NCBI GenBank assembly: GCA_947174185.1
Contig: CAMWHY010000020.1
Span: forward strand, 1-32,643
Source of the DNA: an uncultured Lachnospiraceae bacterium
GTDB taxonomy: Bacteria > Bacillota > Clostridia > Lachnospirales > Lachnospiraceae
DNA: 32,643 bases
Direction of reading: 5' to 3'
Below, piece by piece: positions 18,768 through 28,023 of this stretch (position 1 is the first letter of the stretch; every line of letters starts with the position of its first letter). Both the position numbers and the translations under genes were made by a program. The notes beneath the pieces were generated by a model. That model made no database searches. It saw nothing but the letters and a program-made list of their open reading frames with translations, and had not been told where the DNA came from.

Positions 18768-20738
18768 ATGGATGAAGAAAAGCGCTTTGATATTAGTGAG
18801 GAATTGAAAAAACTCCCGGACAGACCGGGCGTATATCTGATGCATGATCAGTATGATACGATCATTTATGTAGGTAAGGCCGTGAACTTAAACAATAGGG
18901 TGCGGTCTTATTTTCGTGAGAAGATCGGACGGGGACCAAAGATCGATAAGATGGTCAGTCTGATCGAGCGATTTGAATATATTATTACCGATACCGAACT
19001 GGAAGCATTGGTATTGGAAAATAATCTGATCAAGGAATACCGTCCCAAATATAATACGATGCTCAGGGATGATAAGACATATCCTTACATCAAGGTTACG
19101 ATAAATGAGATGTATCCGAGGATCTATTTTTCCAGAGAGATGAAAAAAGACAAAGCAAGGTATTTCGGACCTTATACCAGTGCGGCGGCAGTTAAGGATA
19201 CCATCGACCTTATCAATAAATTATATAAGCTGCGCACTTGTACCCGCAGCCTGCCGAAAGACTGCGGCAAAGGAAGACCCTGCTTAAATTATCATATTGG
19301 GCAGTGCAGCGGGGCGTGTACCGGGGAGGTTTCTGCGGAGCAGTATCAGGAGCAGTTAAAAGGGGCGCTGGATTTTCTGAATGGCAATTATGCGCCGATC
19401 CAAAGGGAACTTCGGGAGAAGATGCAGGCGGCATCGGAGGCCATGCAGTATGAGGAAGCCATAAAATACAGGGATCTGCTGGAAAGCGTCATTAATGTAT
19501 CACAGAAGCAGAAGATTGAAGACAGTGCACAGGGAGATAAAGACATCGTTGCACTGGCAAGGGATGAACATGATGCTGTGGTGCAGGTGTTCTTTATCCG
19601 GGCCGGCAGGATGGTGGGCAGGGAGCATTTTTATATGACGCATACGGAGGATGAGACGACGTCAGATATTATGACCAGTTTTTTAAAACAGTTTTATGCC
19701 GGGACGCCGTTTATCCCAAAAGAAATTATGCTTCCGGAAACGACGGAAGAACAGACGGTCATTGAGAACTGGCTGACTGAGAAAAAAGGAAGCAGGGTAT
19801 ATCTTCGCACGCCCAAGATCGGACAGAAGGAAAAACTGGTAGAACTGGCTGCCAAGAACGCTGCGCTAGTCTTAAATCAGGATAAGGAGAGAATAAAACG
19901 TGAAGAAGGCAGGACCATCGGTGCGGTGAAGGAGATTCAGGAATTACTTTCTCTGGAGAGTATCGTGCGGATGGAGGCATATGATATTTCCAATATCAGC
20001 GGTTTTGAGAATGTGGGTTCTATGGTGGTCTATGAAAAAGGAAAGCCTAAGCGGAGCGATTACCGTAAATTTAAGATAAAAACAGTTGCAGGACCGGATG
20101 ATTATGCCTGTATGAGGGAAGTGCTGACAAGGCGATTTTTGCATGGTCTGGAGGAGAAACAGATTTCACGGATGCAGGATGAAGATACACAAGAGCAAAA
20201 TACAAAGGATCAAGATACACAAGAAAAAAATGTAAAGGAAAAGAATAAAAGAAAACAGGATATAAAGGAACAAGACGAAACGATAGAAATTGGCAAGTTT
20301 AACAGATTTCCCGACCTGCTTCTCATGGACGGCGGCAGGGGACAGGTGAATATAGCATTGGAAGTTTTAAAGGAGCTGAATCTGGATATTCCGGTATGCG
20401 GCATGGTCAAGGATGATAACCACCGGACGAGAGGATTATATTATCACAATAAGGAGATTCCGATTGACCGCAGTAGCGAGGGGTTTAAGCTGATCACGAG
20501 GATTCAGGATGAGGCGCATAGATTCGCGATCGAATACCACCGCTCATTGCGGACGAAGGATCAGGTACATTCCGTGCTGGACGATATTCCCGGCATCGGA
20601 CCGTCAAGAAGACGCAGACTGATGAAAGCGTTTGATACGCTGGAAGATATTAAAATGGCAGCAGTAGAGGAGATCATGGAGAGAGCAGGCCTACCGCGGG
20701 GCGCGGCGGAGAAGGTGTATGCGTTCTTTCATAAATAG
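18768..20738 (+). CDS. uvrC: excinuclease ABC subunit C
   Basis: [40 protein letters not shown] domain, UVR motif, [12 protein letters not shown] endonuclease domain, C-terminal HhH. Confidence 0.96.
   Translation: MDEEKRFDISEELKKLPDRPGVYLMHDQYDTIIYVGKAVNLNNRVRSYFREKIGRGPKIDKMVSLIERFEYIITDTELEALVLENNLIKEYRPKYNTMLRDDKTYPYIKVTINEMYPRIYFSREMKKDKARYFGPYTSAAAVKDTIDLINKLYKLRTCTRSLPKDCGKGRPCLNYHIGQCSGACTGEVSAEQYQEQLKGALDFLNGNYAPIQRELREKMQAASEAMQYEEAIKYRDLLESVINVSQKQKIEDSAQGDKDIVALARDEHDAVVQVFFIRAGRMVGREHFYMTHTEDETTSDIMTSFLKQFYAGTPFIPKEIMLPETTEEQTVIENWLTEKKGSRVYLRTPKIGQKEKLVELAAKNAALVLNQDKERIKREEGRTIGAVKEIQELLSLESIVRMEAYDISNISGFENVGSMVVYEKGKPKRSDYRKFKIKTVAGPDDYACMREVLTRRFLHGLEEKQISRMQDEDTQEQNTKDQDTQEKNVKEKNKRKQDIKEQDETIEIGKFNRFPDLLLMDGGRGQVNIALEVLKELNLDIPVCGMVKDDNHRTRGLYYHNKEIPIDRSSEGFKLITRIQDEAHRFAIEYHRSLRTKDQVHSVLDDIPGIGPSRRRRLMKAFDTLEDIKMAAVEEIMERAGLPRGAAEKVYAFFHK
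20178..20267 (+). repeat. 30-bp in-frame tandem repeat within uvrC
   Basis: Three 10-residue units [10 protein letters not shown] / [10 protein letters not shown] / [10 protein letters not shown], then partial EQDE. Confidence 0.75.
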
Positions 20739-20772
20739 ATAAAATTTAATCCTTACAACTCTTTTCCCATAG

Positions 20773-20801
20773 TTGCTTAAATTGTCATATTAGATTATAA
20801 T
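20773..20801 (+). promoter_or_regulatory. sigmaA-like promoter of the four-gene cassette
   Basis: TTGCTT - 17 bp - TATAAT, about 53 bp upstream of the GTG start at 20854. Confidence 0.7.
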
Positions 20802-20853
20802 TTAGTTAAATGTATCTGAGGTGCTTTGCAAAAACTATATACAGGTATAAGTT

Positions 20854-22203
20854 GTGCAAAAAAATATTATTGCAAAAAAAATAATAATTGGACTTGGTGC
20901 AGTTGGAAAATCATTTCTTAGAATTATTAAAGAGAATGATATGTTCCATTCAGAGGAGTTTTATTGTATAGATTATACTGATGAGGCTGGGGAATATTTT
21001 ACCTGCATGGGTGGCAGGGATAGCCATTATATATCCTGCAAGCTCGAAAGAGACAATTATGAATCTGCTCTTAATATTGCAGAACAAGGTGATTACATAC
21101 TTGATTTTGCAATCAATGTGAAGAATCTGGATATGCTTGATTATTGTATGAGGAGTAAGATACATTATCTTTCGCTGGCAGATGCAAGCTGGTTTCCTGA
21201 TCCGGCATGGATTAATACGTTTCAACATTATAAGGATTATAGAAATATCAGAAAAAATATAAAAGATAATACTTTTCCAACATGTATTGTGGAATTCGGC
21301 ATGAATCCCGGTCTTGTATCATGCTTTATGAAGCAGTGTATTGACAAGATCATAGAAAAAGATGAGTCATCATATATTAGTAAGCATAGAGAAGGTCTAA
21401 AGAAGCTGCTTGAAGAAAATAAATACAATGAAGTGGCCATGAAGATAGGCTTAAAATATGTGGTTGAGATAGATAATGATAATCAACAGTTTAATGTGAC
21501 AGAAGAAGAGAAAACTGTATATTCACCATGGTGCCCTTTTGCATATCATATGGAGACATTAGCTGTTCCTGAGATATATTTTGGAACCAAGAGGGAGTTT
21601 TACCTTCATGACTACCTGAGCGATTGCGATCAAAAGGATTACTTTGTGGCATTAACAAAAACAGGTATTACCTGTAGGGAAGATATCTATTCTCCGCAAG
21701 GCAAGGTCAATGGTTTTTTATCTACACATGAAGAAATATTCTCTATGGGAGATTATCTAAGAGTAAATAAATATAAGCCCACAGTTTATTTTGTTTATTC
21801 TCCTTGTGAGTTGGCAGAGAAAACGGCGCTTGCCTGTATGAATATAAACGAAGCCAATTATCAGATACTTAATCAGTCCGATTATTTATCCGGTGGAGAA
21901 TCCATAGGTGTAATACTACAGGGAAAAAGATTCAAAACCCGTTATTTTGGTAATTACCTGAGTGGCGAGGGTTTAGCTGAAACAGCCACTGTCTTACAGG
22001 TGAGCGCTTCTGCATATGCAGCATATAAATATATGCTGGAGCACCCGGATAATGGCTTGATGTTTCCGGAGGATCTGCCGCATAGGGACTTATTAAATAC
22101 AGCGCGCCGGTATTTAAAGGAATATATTGATGTGGAGTGTCCGAGTATCTCTCCACAATATGGATTAGAGCCAAGAGAAAAGAAAGGATTTAAAAAAGCA
22201 TAA
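20854..22203 (+). CDS. homospermidine-synthase-like / saccharopine dehydrogenase superfamily protein
   Basis: IIIGLGAVGKSFLRII Rossmann start; DYILDFAINVKNLDMLDYCMRSKIHYLSLADAS; VEFGMNPGLVSCFMKQCID resembles the homospermidine synthase NPGLVS segment. GTG start. Confidence 0.7.
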   Translation: MQKNIIAKKIIIGLGAVGKSFLRIIKENDMFHSEEFYCIDYTDEAGEYFTCMGGRDSHYISCKLERDNYESALNIAEQGDYILDFAINVKNLDMLDYCMRSKIHYLSLADASWFPDPAWINTFQHYKDYRNIRKNIKDNTFPTCIVEFGMNPGLVSCFMKQCIDKIIEKDESSYISKHREGLKKLLEENKYNEVAMKIGLKYVVEIDNDNQQFNVTEEEKTVYSPWCPFAYHMETLAVPEIYFGTKREFYLHDYLSDCDQKDYFVALTKTGITCREDIYSPQGKVNGFLSTHEEIFSMGDYLRVNKYKPTVYFVYSPCELAEKTALACMNINEANYQILNQSDYLSGGESIGVILQGKRFKTRYFGNYLSGEGLAETATVLQVSASAYAAYKYMLEHPDNGLMFPEDLPHRDLLNTARRYLKEYIDVECPSISPQYGLEPREKKGFKKA

Positions 22204-22216
22204 AGGAGGAACATTC

Positions 22217-23995
22217 ATGATTTCATGTCCAGGTTGCGGACAAGGCATGCGCTTTGATCCCAAAATTCAGATGATGTATTGCGATTATTGTGAAACAAAG
22301 CTTGAGCCGGATCTTGTGAAGGTCGGTACTACGGCCAGTGGAAATAATGAGCCACTCATTATTGAAAGCAAATTATTTGCATGTCCACAGTGTGGCGGAG
22401 AGATATTAAGCGATCAGGATACTGCAGTTACATTCTGTAGCTTTTGTGGTATGTCTGTTGAGCTTCAGGGACGAACAGTCCAGATGCTTGCCCCGTCAAG
22501 AATCATTCCATTTAAGTGTGTTAAGGATACATGTGCCAAGTCATATGCCGAATTTATTAAGAAGGCCATATTTGCTCCATCCTATTTAAGAGAAGAAGCA
22601 CAGCTGCAAAAGTTAAGAGGTATTTATATGCCTTATTGGACATATGCATTTGAGATTAATGATATAGTAACTTACGAAGGAACAACCTCTCATAGATCCG
22701 GCGACTATATTATTACAGATCATTATTTGCTTACGGCAACTCCAATCGGCAGCTATGATGGTATTTCTTATGACGCGTCATCAAGCTTCTCAGATGAAAT
22801 CAGTCAGGCAATCGGACCGTTTAATATCAGAGACAGCAAGCCATTCTCTGTTGCGTATATTGGTGGTTTTTATGCAGATACGGCAGATGTAGATGCTTTT
22901 ATATATGAAGATGACGCCAGAAGTGTGATAGCAAAGGATATTGATTCAAAGATTAGAAAGATACCGGATTTTGCCAGGTATTCTATATCATCGGGAACAG
23001 GACAGATAGGATCAAAGTTAGGAGTAAAGGCCGAGGAGATGGCTTACTTCCCGGTATACTTCCTTGCCAATCGTCATAAGAATGGTTTGGTCAGCTATGC
23101 TGTCATCAATGGACAGACAGGTAAGGTAGCAGCGGATGTTCCCATTGATTATAAGAAATATATTATAGGATCGATTATTCTTGCGCTTCCTATCATGGGT
23201 ATCCTTGATTTATTCCTGGTTCTTAGACCGGATACGCTTACAATGGTGGCAATTGTATTTGCAATTATCAGTCTGTTGATTTCTAATAGTGAATTAAATC
23301 TGTTATATACAAGAAATCTTAATCTCAATGACCGGGGATTATTGGAAGCCATAAAGAAGAGAAAGGAAGATGAGAGACTAAGAGAAGAAAAACTTCAAGC
23401 AGAACTCCAAGCCATGGGTATAGGCGGCGGCATGGTAGATAGCATGGTGGATAGCACAGTAAATAGCACGATGGATAGTACAGTAAATAGTACGGTAGAT
23501 AGTACAGTAAATGGTACTGTGAATGCAGGCAATTTATCTAATGTAAATACCGCGAAAAAGGCATCATCAACAAAGGCGCTGAAAACGATAACCGATGTAT
23601 TATTGACTATAGGTTGTATGTCTATGTTTGTAACAGTGGTAGGCTTTGAGTTTTTCCCATTCATAATCTTTGCAATATATGGTATATTAACAATAATTAG
23701 GAAATCTATTGATTCAGGGGCAGGTTCTGCGGATAATACGGGCGTTATGGCAAAGCAGCCATTCAAGGAGAAGTTGCCTGTATTTTGTAAACCTTTTATC
23801 GCAATTGTCATAGGTCTATTGTTATTGCTCATTAAGCCTTATCAGGATGAGATTTATTATGCTGTCAGTTTTGTGATCATGGCTGTGGTAATATTCTCTT
23901 TTTCAGATGTGGTGAAGCTTCATAACAAGCTTACACTTCGTAAGCCAAAACAGTTTAACAAAAGAGGAGGAGATGAAAATGCTGCAACGTTCTAA
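22217..23995 (+). CDS. double zinc-ribbon (TFIIB-type) membrane protein
   Basis: CPGCGQGMRFDPKIQMMYCDYC and CPQCGGEILSDQDTAVTFCSFC; GIYMPYWTYAFEI domain; C-terminal TMs. Confidence 0.8.
   Translation: MISCPGCGQGMRFDPKIQMMYCDYCETKLEPDLVKVGTTASGNNEPLIIESKLFACPQCGGEILSDQDTAVTFCSFCGMSVELQGRTVQMLAPSRIIPFKCVKDTCAKSYAEFIKKAIFAPSYLREEAQLQKLRGIYMPYWTYAFEINDIVTYEGTTSHRSGDYIITDHYLLTATPIGSYDGISYDASSSFSDEISQAIGPFNIRDSKPFSVAYIGGFYADTADVDAFIYEDDARSVIAKDIDSKIRKIPDFARYSISSGTGQIGSKLGVKAEEMAYFPVYFLANRHKNGLVSYAVINGQTGKVAADVPIDYKKYIIGSIILALPIMGILDLFLVLRPDTLTMVAIVFAIISLLISNSELNLLYTRNLNLNDRGLLEAIKKRKEDERLREEKLQAELQAMGIGGGMVDSMVDSTVNSTMDSTVNSTVDSTVNGTVNAGNLSNVNTAKKASSTKALKTITDVLLTIGCMSMFVTVVGFEFFPFIIFAIYGILTIIRKSIDSGAGSADNTGVMAKQPFKEKLPVFCKPFIAIVIGLLLLLIKPYQDEIYYAVSFVIMAVVIFSFSDVVKLHNKLTLRKPKQFNKRGGDENAATF
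23432..23527 (+). repeat. 12-bp in-frame minisatellite (8 units)
   Basis: Units encode MVDS MVDS TVNS TMDS TVNS TVDS TVNG TVNA (for example ATGGTAGATAGC, ACAGTAAATAGT). Confidence 0.9.
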
Positions 23996-24782
23996 GGTGA
24001 GTTTACAATCATTAATAACCATCCTGCTTGTTTGTATGATCATGCCGCTTAATGTTATGGCAAAAGATGATGACGACGATTATGATGATGATAATTATTA
24101 TTATTATAATGAAGAGACCGGATATGAAGCATATATAATTGATGAAGATGAATGGCTTACTGAAAGAGAACATGAAAAGCTTATTGAGCAGATGAAAGGC
24201 ATTACCGAATTTGCCAATGTAGTATTCTACGCAGATGAAACTGTTACTTTTGATTCAGAATCATATTCTGAAGAACTTAGTGTAAAAACAATGCAGGACT
24301 TATTTGGTGATGAATCTGCAGTCATATATCACATGGATGAATATTATGATTACATAGCTTCGCAGGGTAGTGCGCGAAAGGTTATCACTTCAGCAAAAGC
24401 CCGTTCCATTGCAGATAATGTTTATAGATATTCTATACATGATGATCAGTTATATAAGGCAGCCAGTGTTGCTTTTGAGCAGATTGAAGATCTTTTCAAT
24501 GGCAGAAAGATTGCGGAGCCAATGAAATATATCTGTAATACATTTATAGCTATATTCATAGCTTTAATAGTTAACTATCTTATTGTAAGCAGTAAATCTA
24601 AGCTTAAGAAAGCTACCGTTAATGATATTATCATGGGTTCTGTAAATGACCTGGGTATTAAAGACGTAAATGCAACACATATCAGAACCGATAGATGCTA
24701 TTCGCCACGTTCTTCCGGAAGCAGTGGAGGTCATGGCGGCGGAGGTCATGGTGGCGGTCACAGCGGTGGTGGCCATGGATGA
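23979..24782 (+). CDS. TPM-domain-like membrane protein with Gly/His-rich tail
   Basis: Signal peptide, acidic/Tyr segment KDDDDDYDDDNYYYYNEE, TPM-like lumenal domain, TM IFIALIVNYLIVS, tail GGHGGGGHGGGHSGGGHG. AGGAGG is 8 nt from ATG 23979. Confidence 0.65.
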   Translation: MLQRSKVSLQSLITILLVCMIMPLNVMAKDDDDDYDDDNYYYYNEETGYEAYIIDEDEWLTEREHEKLIEQMKGITEFANVVFYADETVTFDSESYSEELSVKTMQDLFGDESAVIYHMDEYYDYIASQGSARKVITSAKARSIADNVYRYSIHDDQLYKAASVAFEQIEDLFNGRKIAEPMKYICNTFIAIFIALIVNYLIVSSKSKLKKATVNDIIMGSVNDLGIKDVNATHIRTDRCYSPRSSGSSGGHGGGGHGGGHSGGGHG

Positions 24783-25741
24783 TAAATAAACTAAAATATG
24801 CTCTGTTGCCTGGAAGGCTTCGCCGGAAATGGAATTATGATGACTATCTATATTATCGCATGCAGGAAATGTCCATAAAAGATATAGATTTATTGTTGAC
24901 TCCAATTGAGCTTGACACAGCAGAGCGCCAATTAAATAGTGATTCGATAAGACATATATTTAATAGTAAAAGAGCATTTTATGTTGGCTTCAAAGAGTTC
25001 ATCATACGAGATGTCCTTTTTGGATATGATTATTCTTTTCAAGATTTTAAGGTTTTCATAGATAAACATAAAAAGATTATCATCAAGCCAAATGATATGT
25101 ATGCAGGTATAGGAATATATCTTCTGGAACTTGAGGGGGATGTTTTTAAGATAACACCTGGCTCCAAGAATACTTCAGAAGTAAGTCTTAATACCTTTAC
25201 TAATGGATATGAATCCATTCAGAATGTATATGATTTTTGTATAGACAATCATTATTGTATAGAGGAATATGTTACAGGACACAGTTCATATCAAGATATA
25301 GCCCCTTCATCCCTTAATACGATTCGTGTAACTACATATATAAATGATGAGAAGAAAATTAGTATTCTATTTATAGTCAATCAATTTGGATATAATGGAA
25401 GTATTGTAGATAATAATGAGGATTGTTGTATTTGGGCGCTTACCGATATAGATACAGGAGTTGTCACAGCAGTAGATATTGATGCGAGAACAGGAATTAT
25501 ATATGATAGGCATCCTGATACCGGTAAAGATATAGTAGGTTTTGTGAATCCGCATTTTGATGAAGTGAAGAAAATAGCAGTATGTGCGGCTGCTAAATAT
25601 AAAGAAGCCAGATTAATAGGCTGGGATATTGCAATAAGAAGTGATGGAAGGATAGAGATTATAGAAGGCAATGTGAACCCAGAGCTAGATCTTTATCAGG
25701 CCATAAGTCACAAGGGACTTAGGGGTATATTAAATAAATAA
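24779..25741 (+). CDS. ATP-grasp protein (sugar-transfer-associated ATP-grasp-like)
   Basis: Start overlaps upstream stop as ATGA. KHKKIIIKPNDMYAGIGIYLLE, CIEEYVTGHSSYQDIAPSSLNTIRVTTY, LIGWDIAIRSDGRIEIIEGNVNPELDLYQ are ATP-grasp hallmarks. Confidence 0.82.
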   Translation: MINKLKYALLPGRLRRKWNYDDYLYYRMQEMSIKDIDLLLTPIELDTAERQLNSDSIRHIFNSKRAFYVGFKEFIIRDVLFGYDYSFQDFKVFIDKHKKIIIKPNDMYAGIGIYLLELEGDVFKITPGSKNTSEVSLNTFTNGYESIQNVYDFCIDNHYCIEEYVTGHSSYQDIAPSSLNTIRVTTYINDEKKISILFIVNQFGYNGSIVDNNEDCCIWALTDIDTGVVTAVDIDARTGIIYDRHPDTGKDIVGFVNPHFDEVKKIAVCAAAKYKEARLIGWDIAIRSDGRIEIIEGNVNPELDLYQAISHKGLRGILNK

Positions 25742-25892
25742 GAATTTGGACTTTCATCAACATGAAAGATAAAGAGGCAAAAACTATGGAATATTGTGGA
25801 TATACTTTTTTTGTGTTAAGGTATGCGCAAACGTGAAAAATACTATGATGACGAATTAATAAAACATTTAAATGTGATAAGGGGGTAGCCAA

Positions 25893-26822
25893 ATGGCAAG
25901 CATTAGTTTACAGAGATTGATCGATAAGATGAAACTGACCAATCTGACGCCGGAGATTGATATCAGCAATATTAAGATTTCTCAGCCGGATATTAACCGT
26001 CCTGCTCTTCAGATTGCAGGGTATTTTGAAAATTATGAGTCCACGCGTCTTCAGATTGTGGGATTTGTGGAATATACTTATATGGAAGGAATGGAGGAAA
26101 AGCAAAAAAGGGAGATTCTGGAGCAGCTTCTGGATCATCCTACGCCGGGTTTTGTATTTTGCCGTGATCTGGTTCCGGATCCGGTCTTTATGGAGATTGC
26201 AAAGAAACATGGCGTGCCTTTGCTAAATACTTCTAAAGCGACTTCGGCATTTATGGCGGAAGTGATCCGTTGGCTGAATGTCAAGCTGGCACCCTGTATT
26301 ACCGTGCATGGCGTATTGGTAGATGTCTTCGGAGAGGGCGTACTGATTACCGGAGAGAGCGGGATCGGTAAGAGCGAGGCGGCATTGGAGCTGATCAAGC
26401 GTGGACATCGTCTGGTGACAGATGATGTAGTGGAGATCCGTAAGGTCAGTGAAGACACCCTGATCGGTAAGGCACCGGAGATTACAAAGCACTTTATTGA
26501 GATTCGCGGTATTGGAATTGTTGATGTCAAGACATTGTTTGGTGTATCAAGCGTTAAGGAGGATCAGGAGATCGATCTTGTTATCCAGCTTTCCGAATGG
26601 TCAAAGGATCAGGATTATGATAGGTTTGGTATGGAAGAACAATATACGGAATATCTTGGTAATAAAGTGGTATGTCACAATATTCCCATTCGTCCGGGAC
26701 GTAACTTAGCGGTGATCTGTGAATCTGCAGCAGTTAACCACCGTCAGAAGAAGATGGGATATAATGCAGCAGAGGAACTTTATAAGCGCGTGCAGGCAGG
26801 ACTGCATTCGGGAGATAAATAA
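25893..26822 (+). CDS. hprK: HPr kinase/phosphorylase
   Basis: GVLITGESGIGKSEAALELIKRGHRLVTDD Walker A; HFIEIRGIGIVDVKTLFG signature. Confidence 0.97.
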   Translation: MASISLQRLIDKMKLTNLTPEIDISNIKISQPDINRPALQIAGYFENYESTRLQIVGFVEYTYMEGMEEKQKREILEQLLDHPTPGFVFCRDLVPDPVFMEIAKKHGVPLLNTSKATSAFMAEVIRWLNVKLAPCITVHGVLVDVFGEGVLITGESGIGKSEAALELIKRGHRLVTDDVVEIRKVSEDTLIGKAPEITKHFIEIRGIGIVDVKTLFGVSSVKEDQEIDLVIQLSEWSKDQDYDRFGMEEQYTEYLGNKVVCHNIPIRPGRNLAVICESAAVNHRQKKMGYNAAEELYKRVQAGLHSGDK

Positions 26823-26880
26823 GGTTGTAAAAAAGCATAGTAATATTTTAAAGGAAAAAGGATAAAGGGGGCAAAAAACT

Positions 26881-27816
26881 ATGAGCAGATGCATTTTTGG
26901 AGTAGATTTGGGTGGAACAACCGTAAAATTAGGATTATTTGATCCGGAAGGCAATGTGTTGGAGAAATGGGAGATTACTACAAGGAAGGAAGATTCCGGA
27001 AAGCTGATCCTGCCCGATATTGCAAACACAATTAAAGCAAAAATGCAGGAAAAGAGTATTGCAAAAGAGGATGTTATCGGCGTCGGTATTGGTGTGCCGG
27101 GACCGGTGGACGGTGATGGTGTAATCTATAAGGCAGCGAATCTCGGTTGGGGTGTATTTTCCATTAAGGAAGAACTTACCGGGTTATTGGACGGTATTCG
27201 TGTAGAAGCGGGTAATGACGCCAATGTTGCTGCCCTTGGTGAAATGTGGCGCGGCGGTGGTCAGGGCTATAACAATATGGTTGCAGTAACCTTGGGAACC
27301 GGCGTTGGCGGCGGAATTATCGTGGATGGTAAAATATTGACCGGCGCCAAAGGTGCAGGTGGAGAGATCGGACACATTCTGGTGGAGGAGCATGAAACAG
27401 AAGTATGCGGCTGCGGTAAGACAGGATGTTTGGAACAGTATGCGTCGGCAACAGGTGTTGTAAGACTTGCCAACAGAAGGCTTGCGAAAGATGATAAGGC
27501 AAGTGTCCTTCGTGGAAAGAAAATAAGTGCGAAAGATGTATGGGATGCGGTCAAGGCAGGGGATGAACTTGCTGTTGAAGTGGCAGAGCAGTTCGGCGAA
27601 TACCTTGGAAAAGGTCTGGCAGCGGTAGCCTGTGTTGTAAATCCGGATATCTTTGTCATTGGCGGTGGTGTATCCAAGGCGGGCGATGTGCTGATGGATT
27701 ATATGGTAGAGCCGTATAAGAAATATGTATTCCATGGAAGCCGGGAGACAAAATTTGCACTGGCGACGCTTGGTAATGACGCAGGCATCTATGGGGCTGC
27801 GAAGCTGGTAAATTGA
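26881..27816 (+). CDS. glk: ROK-family glucokinase
   Basis: GVDLGGTTVKLGLFD; CGCGKTGCLEQYAS ROK zinc/signature motif; VTLGTGVGGGIIVDGK. Confidence 0.93.
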   Translation: MSRCIFGVDLGGTTVKLGLFDPEGNVLEKWEITTRKEDSGKLILPDIANTIKAKMQEKSIAKEDVIGVGIGVPGPVDGDGVIYKAANLGWGVFSIKEELTGLLDGIRVEAGNDANVAALGEMWRGGGQGYNNMVAVTLGTGVGGGIIVDGKILTGAKGAGGEIGHILVEEHETEVCGCGKTGCLEQYASATGVVRLANRRLAKDDKASVLRGKKISAKDVWDAVKAGDELAVEVAEQFGEYLGKGLAAVACVVNPDIFVIGGGVSKAGDVLMDYMVEPYKKYVFHGSRETKFALATLGNDAGIYGAAKLVN

Positions 27817-27846
27817 AAAATAAGATTGATATCTTATTTTTCAATT
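27811..27846 (+). terminator. perfect 16-bp inverted repeat overlapping the glk stop codon
   Basis: AATTGAAAAATAAGAT-TGAT-ATCTTATTTTTCAATT. Confidence 0.75.
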
Positions 27847-27852
27847 GCGAAT

Positions 27853-27918
27853 TTGTGCCTGCGACATAGCACTAAAGTGCATTAAAGTTCGCAGGTTATG
27901 AAAAAGGCATGGTTATTA
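27853..27918 (+). repeat. dispersed structured repeat, copy 3
   Basis: TTGTGCCTGCGACATAGCACTAAAGTGCATTAAAGTTCGCAGGTTATGAAAAAGGCATGGTTATTA; arms CCTGCGA/TCGCAGG are perfectly complementary around GCACT-AA-AGTGC. Confidence 0.8.
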
Positions 27919-28023
27919 GTGTGAGAAGTAAGTCTCACACAGAAAAACGCAAAGTGTGCCCTGCGATGATATTGCAGTCTTGGGCAATGGAAAGTATAAG
28001 AAAATGTTTGGTGAGGAAATGTA

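Noticed and set aside
24695-24778. N-terminal extension of the ATP-grasp ORF (MLFATFFRKQWRSWRRRSWWRSQRWW...)
   Set aside because: This is the frame-shifted reading of the Gly/His tail DNA of the upstream gene; the ATGA overlap start at 24779 is more likely.
25750-25768. CTTTCA-TCAACA-TGAAAG as terminator of the cassette
   Set aside because: Short 6-bp stem not followed by a T-run; transcription may continue into hprK.
27899-27925. Mini-ORF MKKAWLLV in repeat copy 3
   Set aside because: Not preserved in copies 1 and 2, so unlikely to be a conserved leader peptide.
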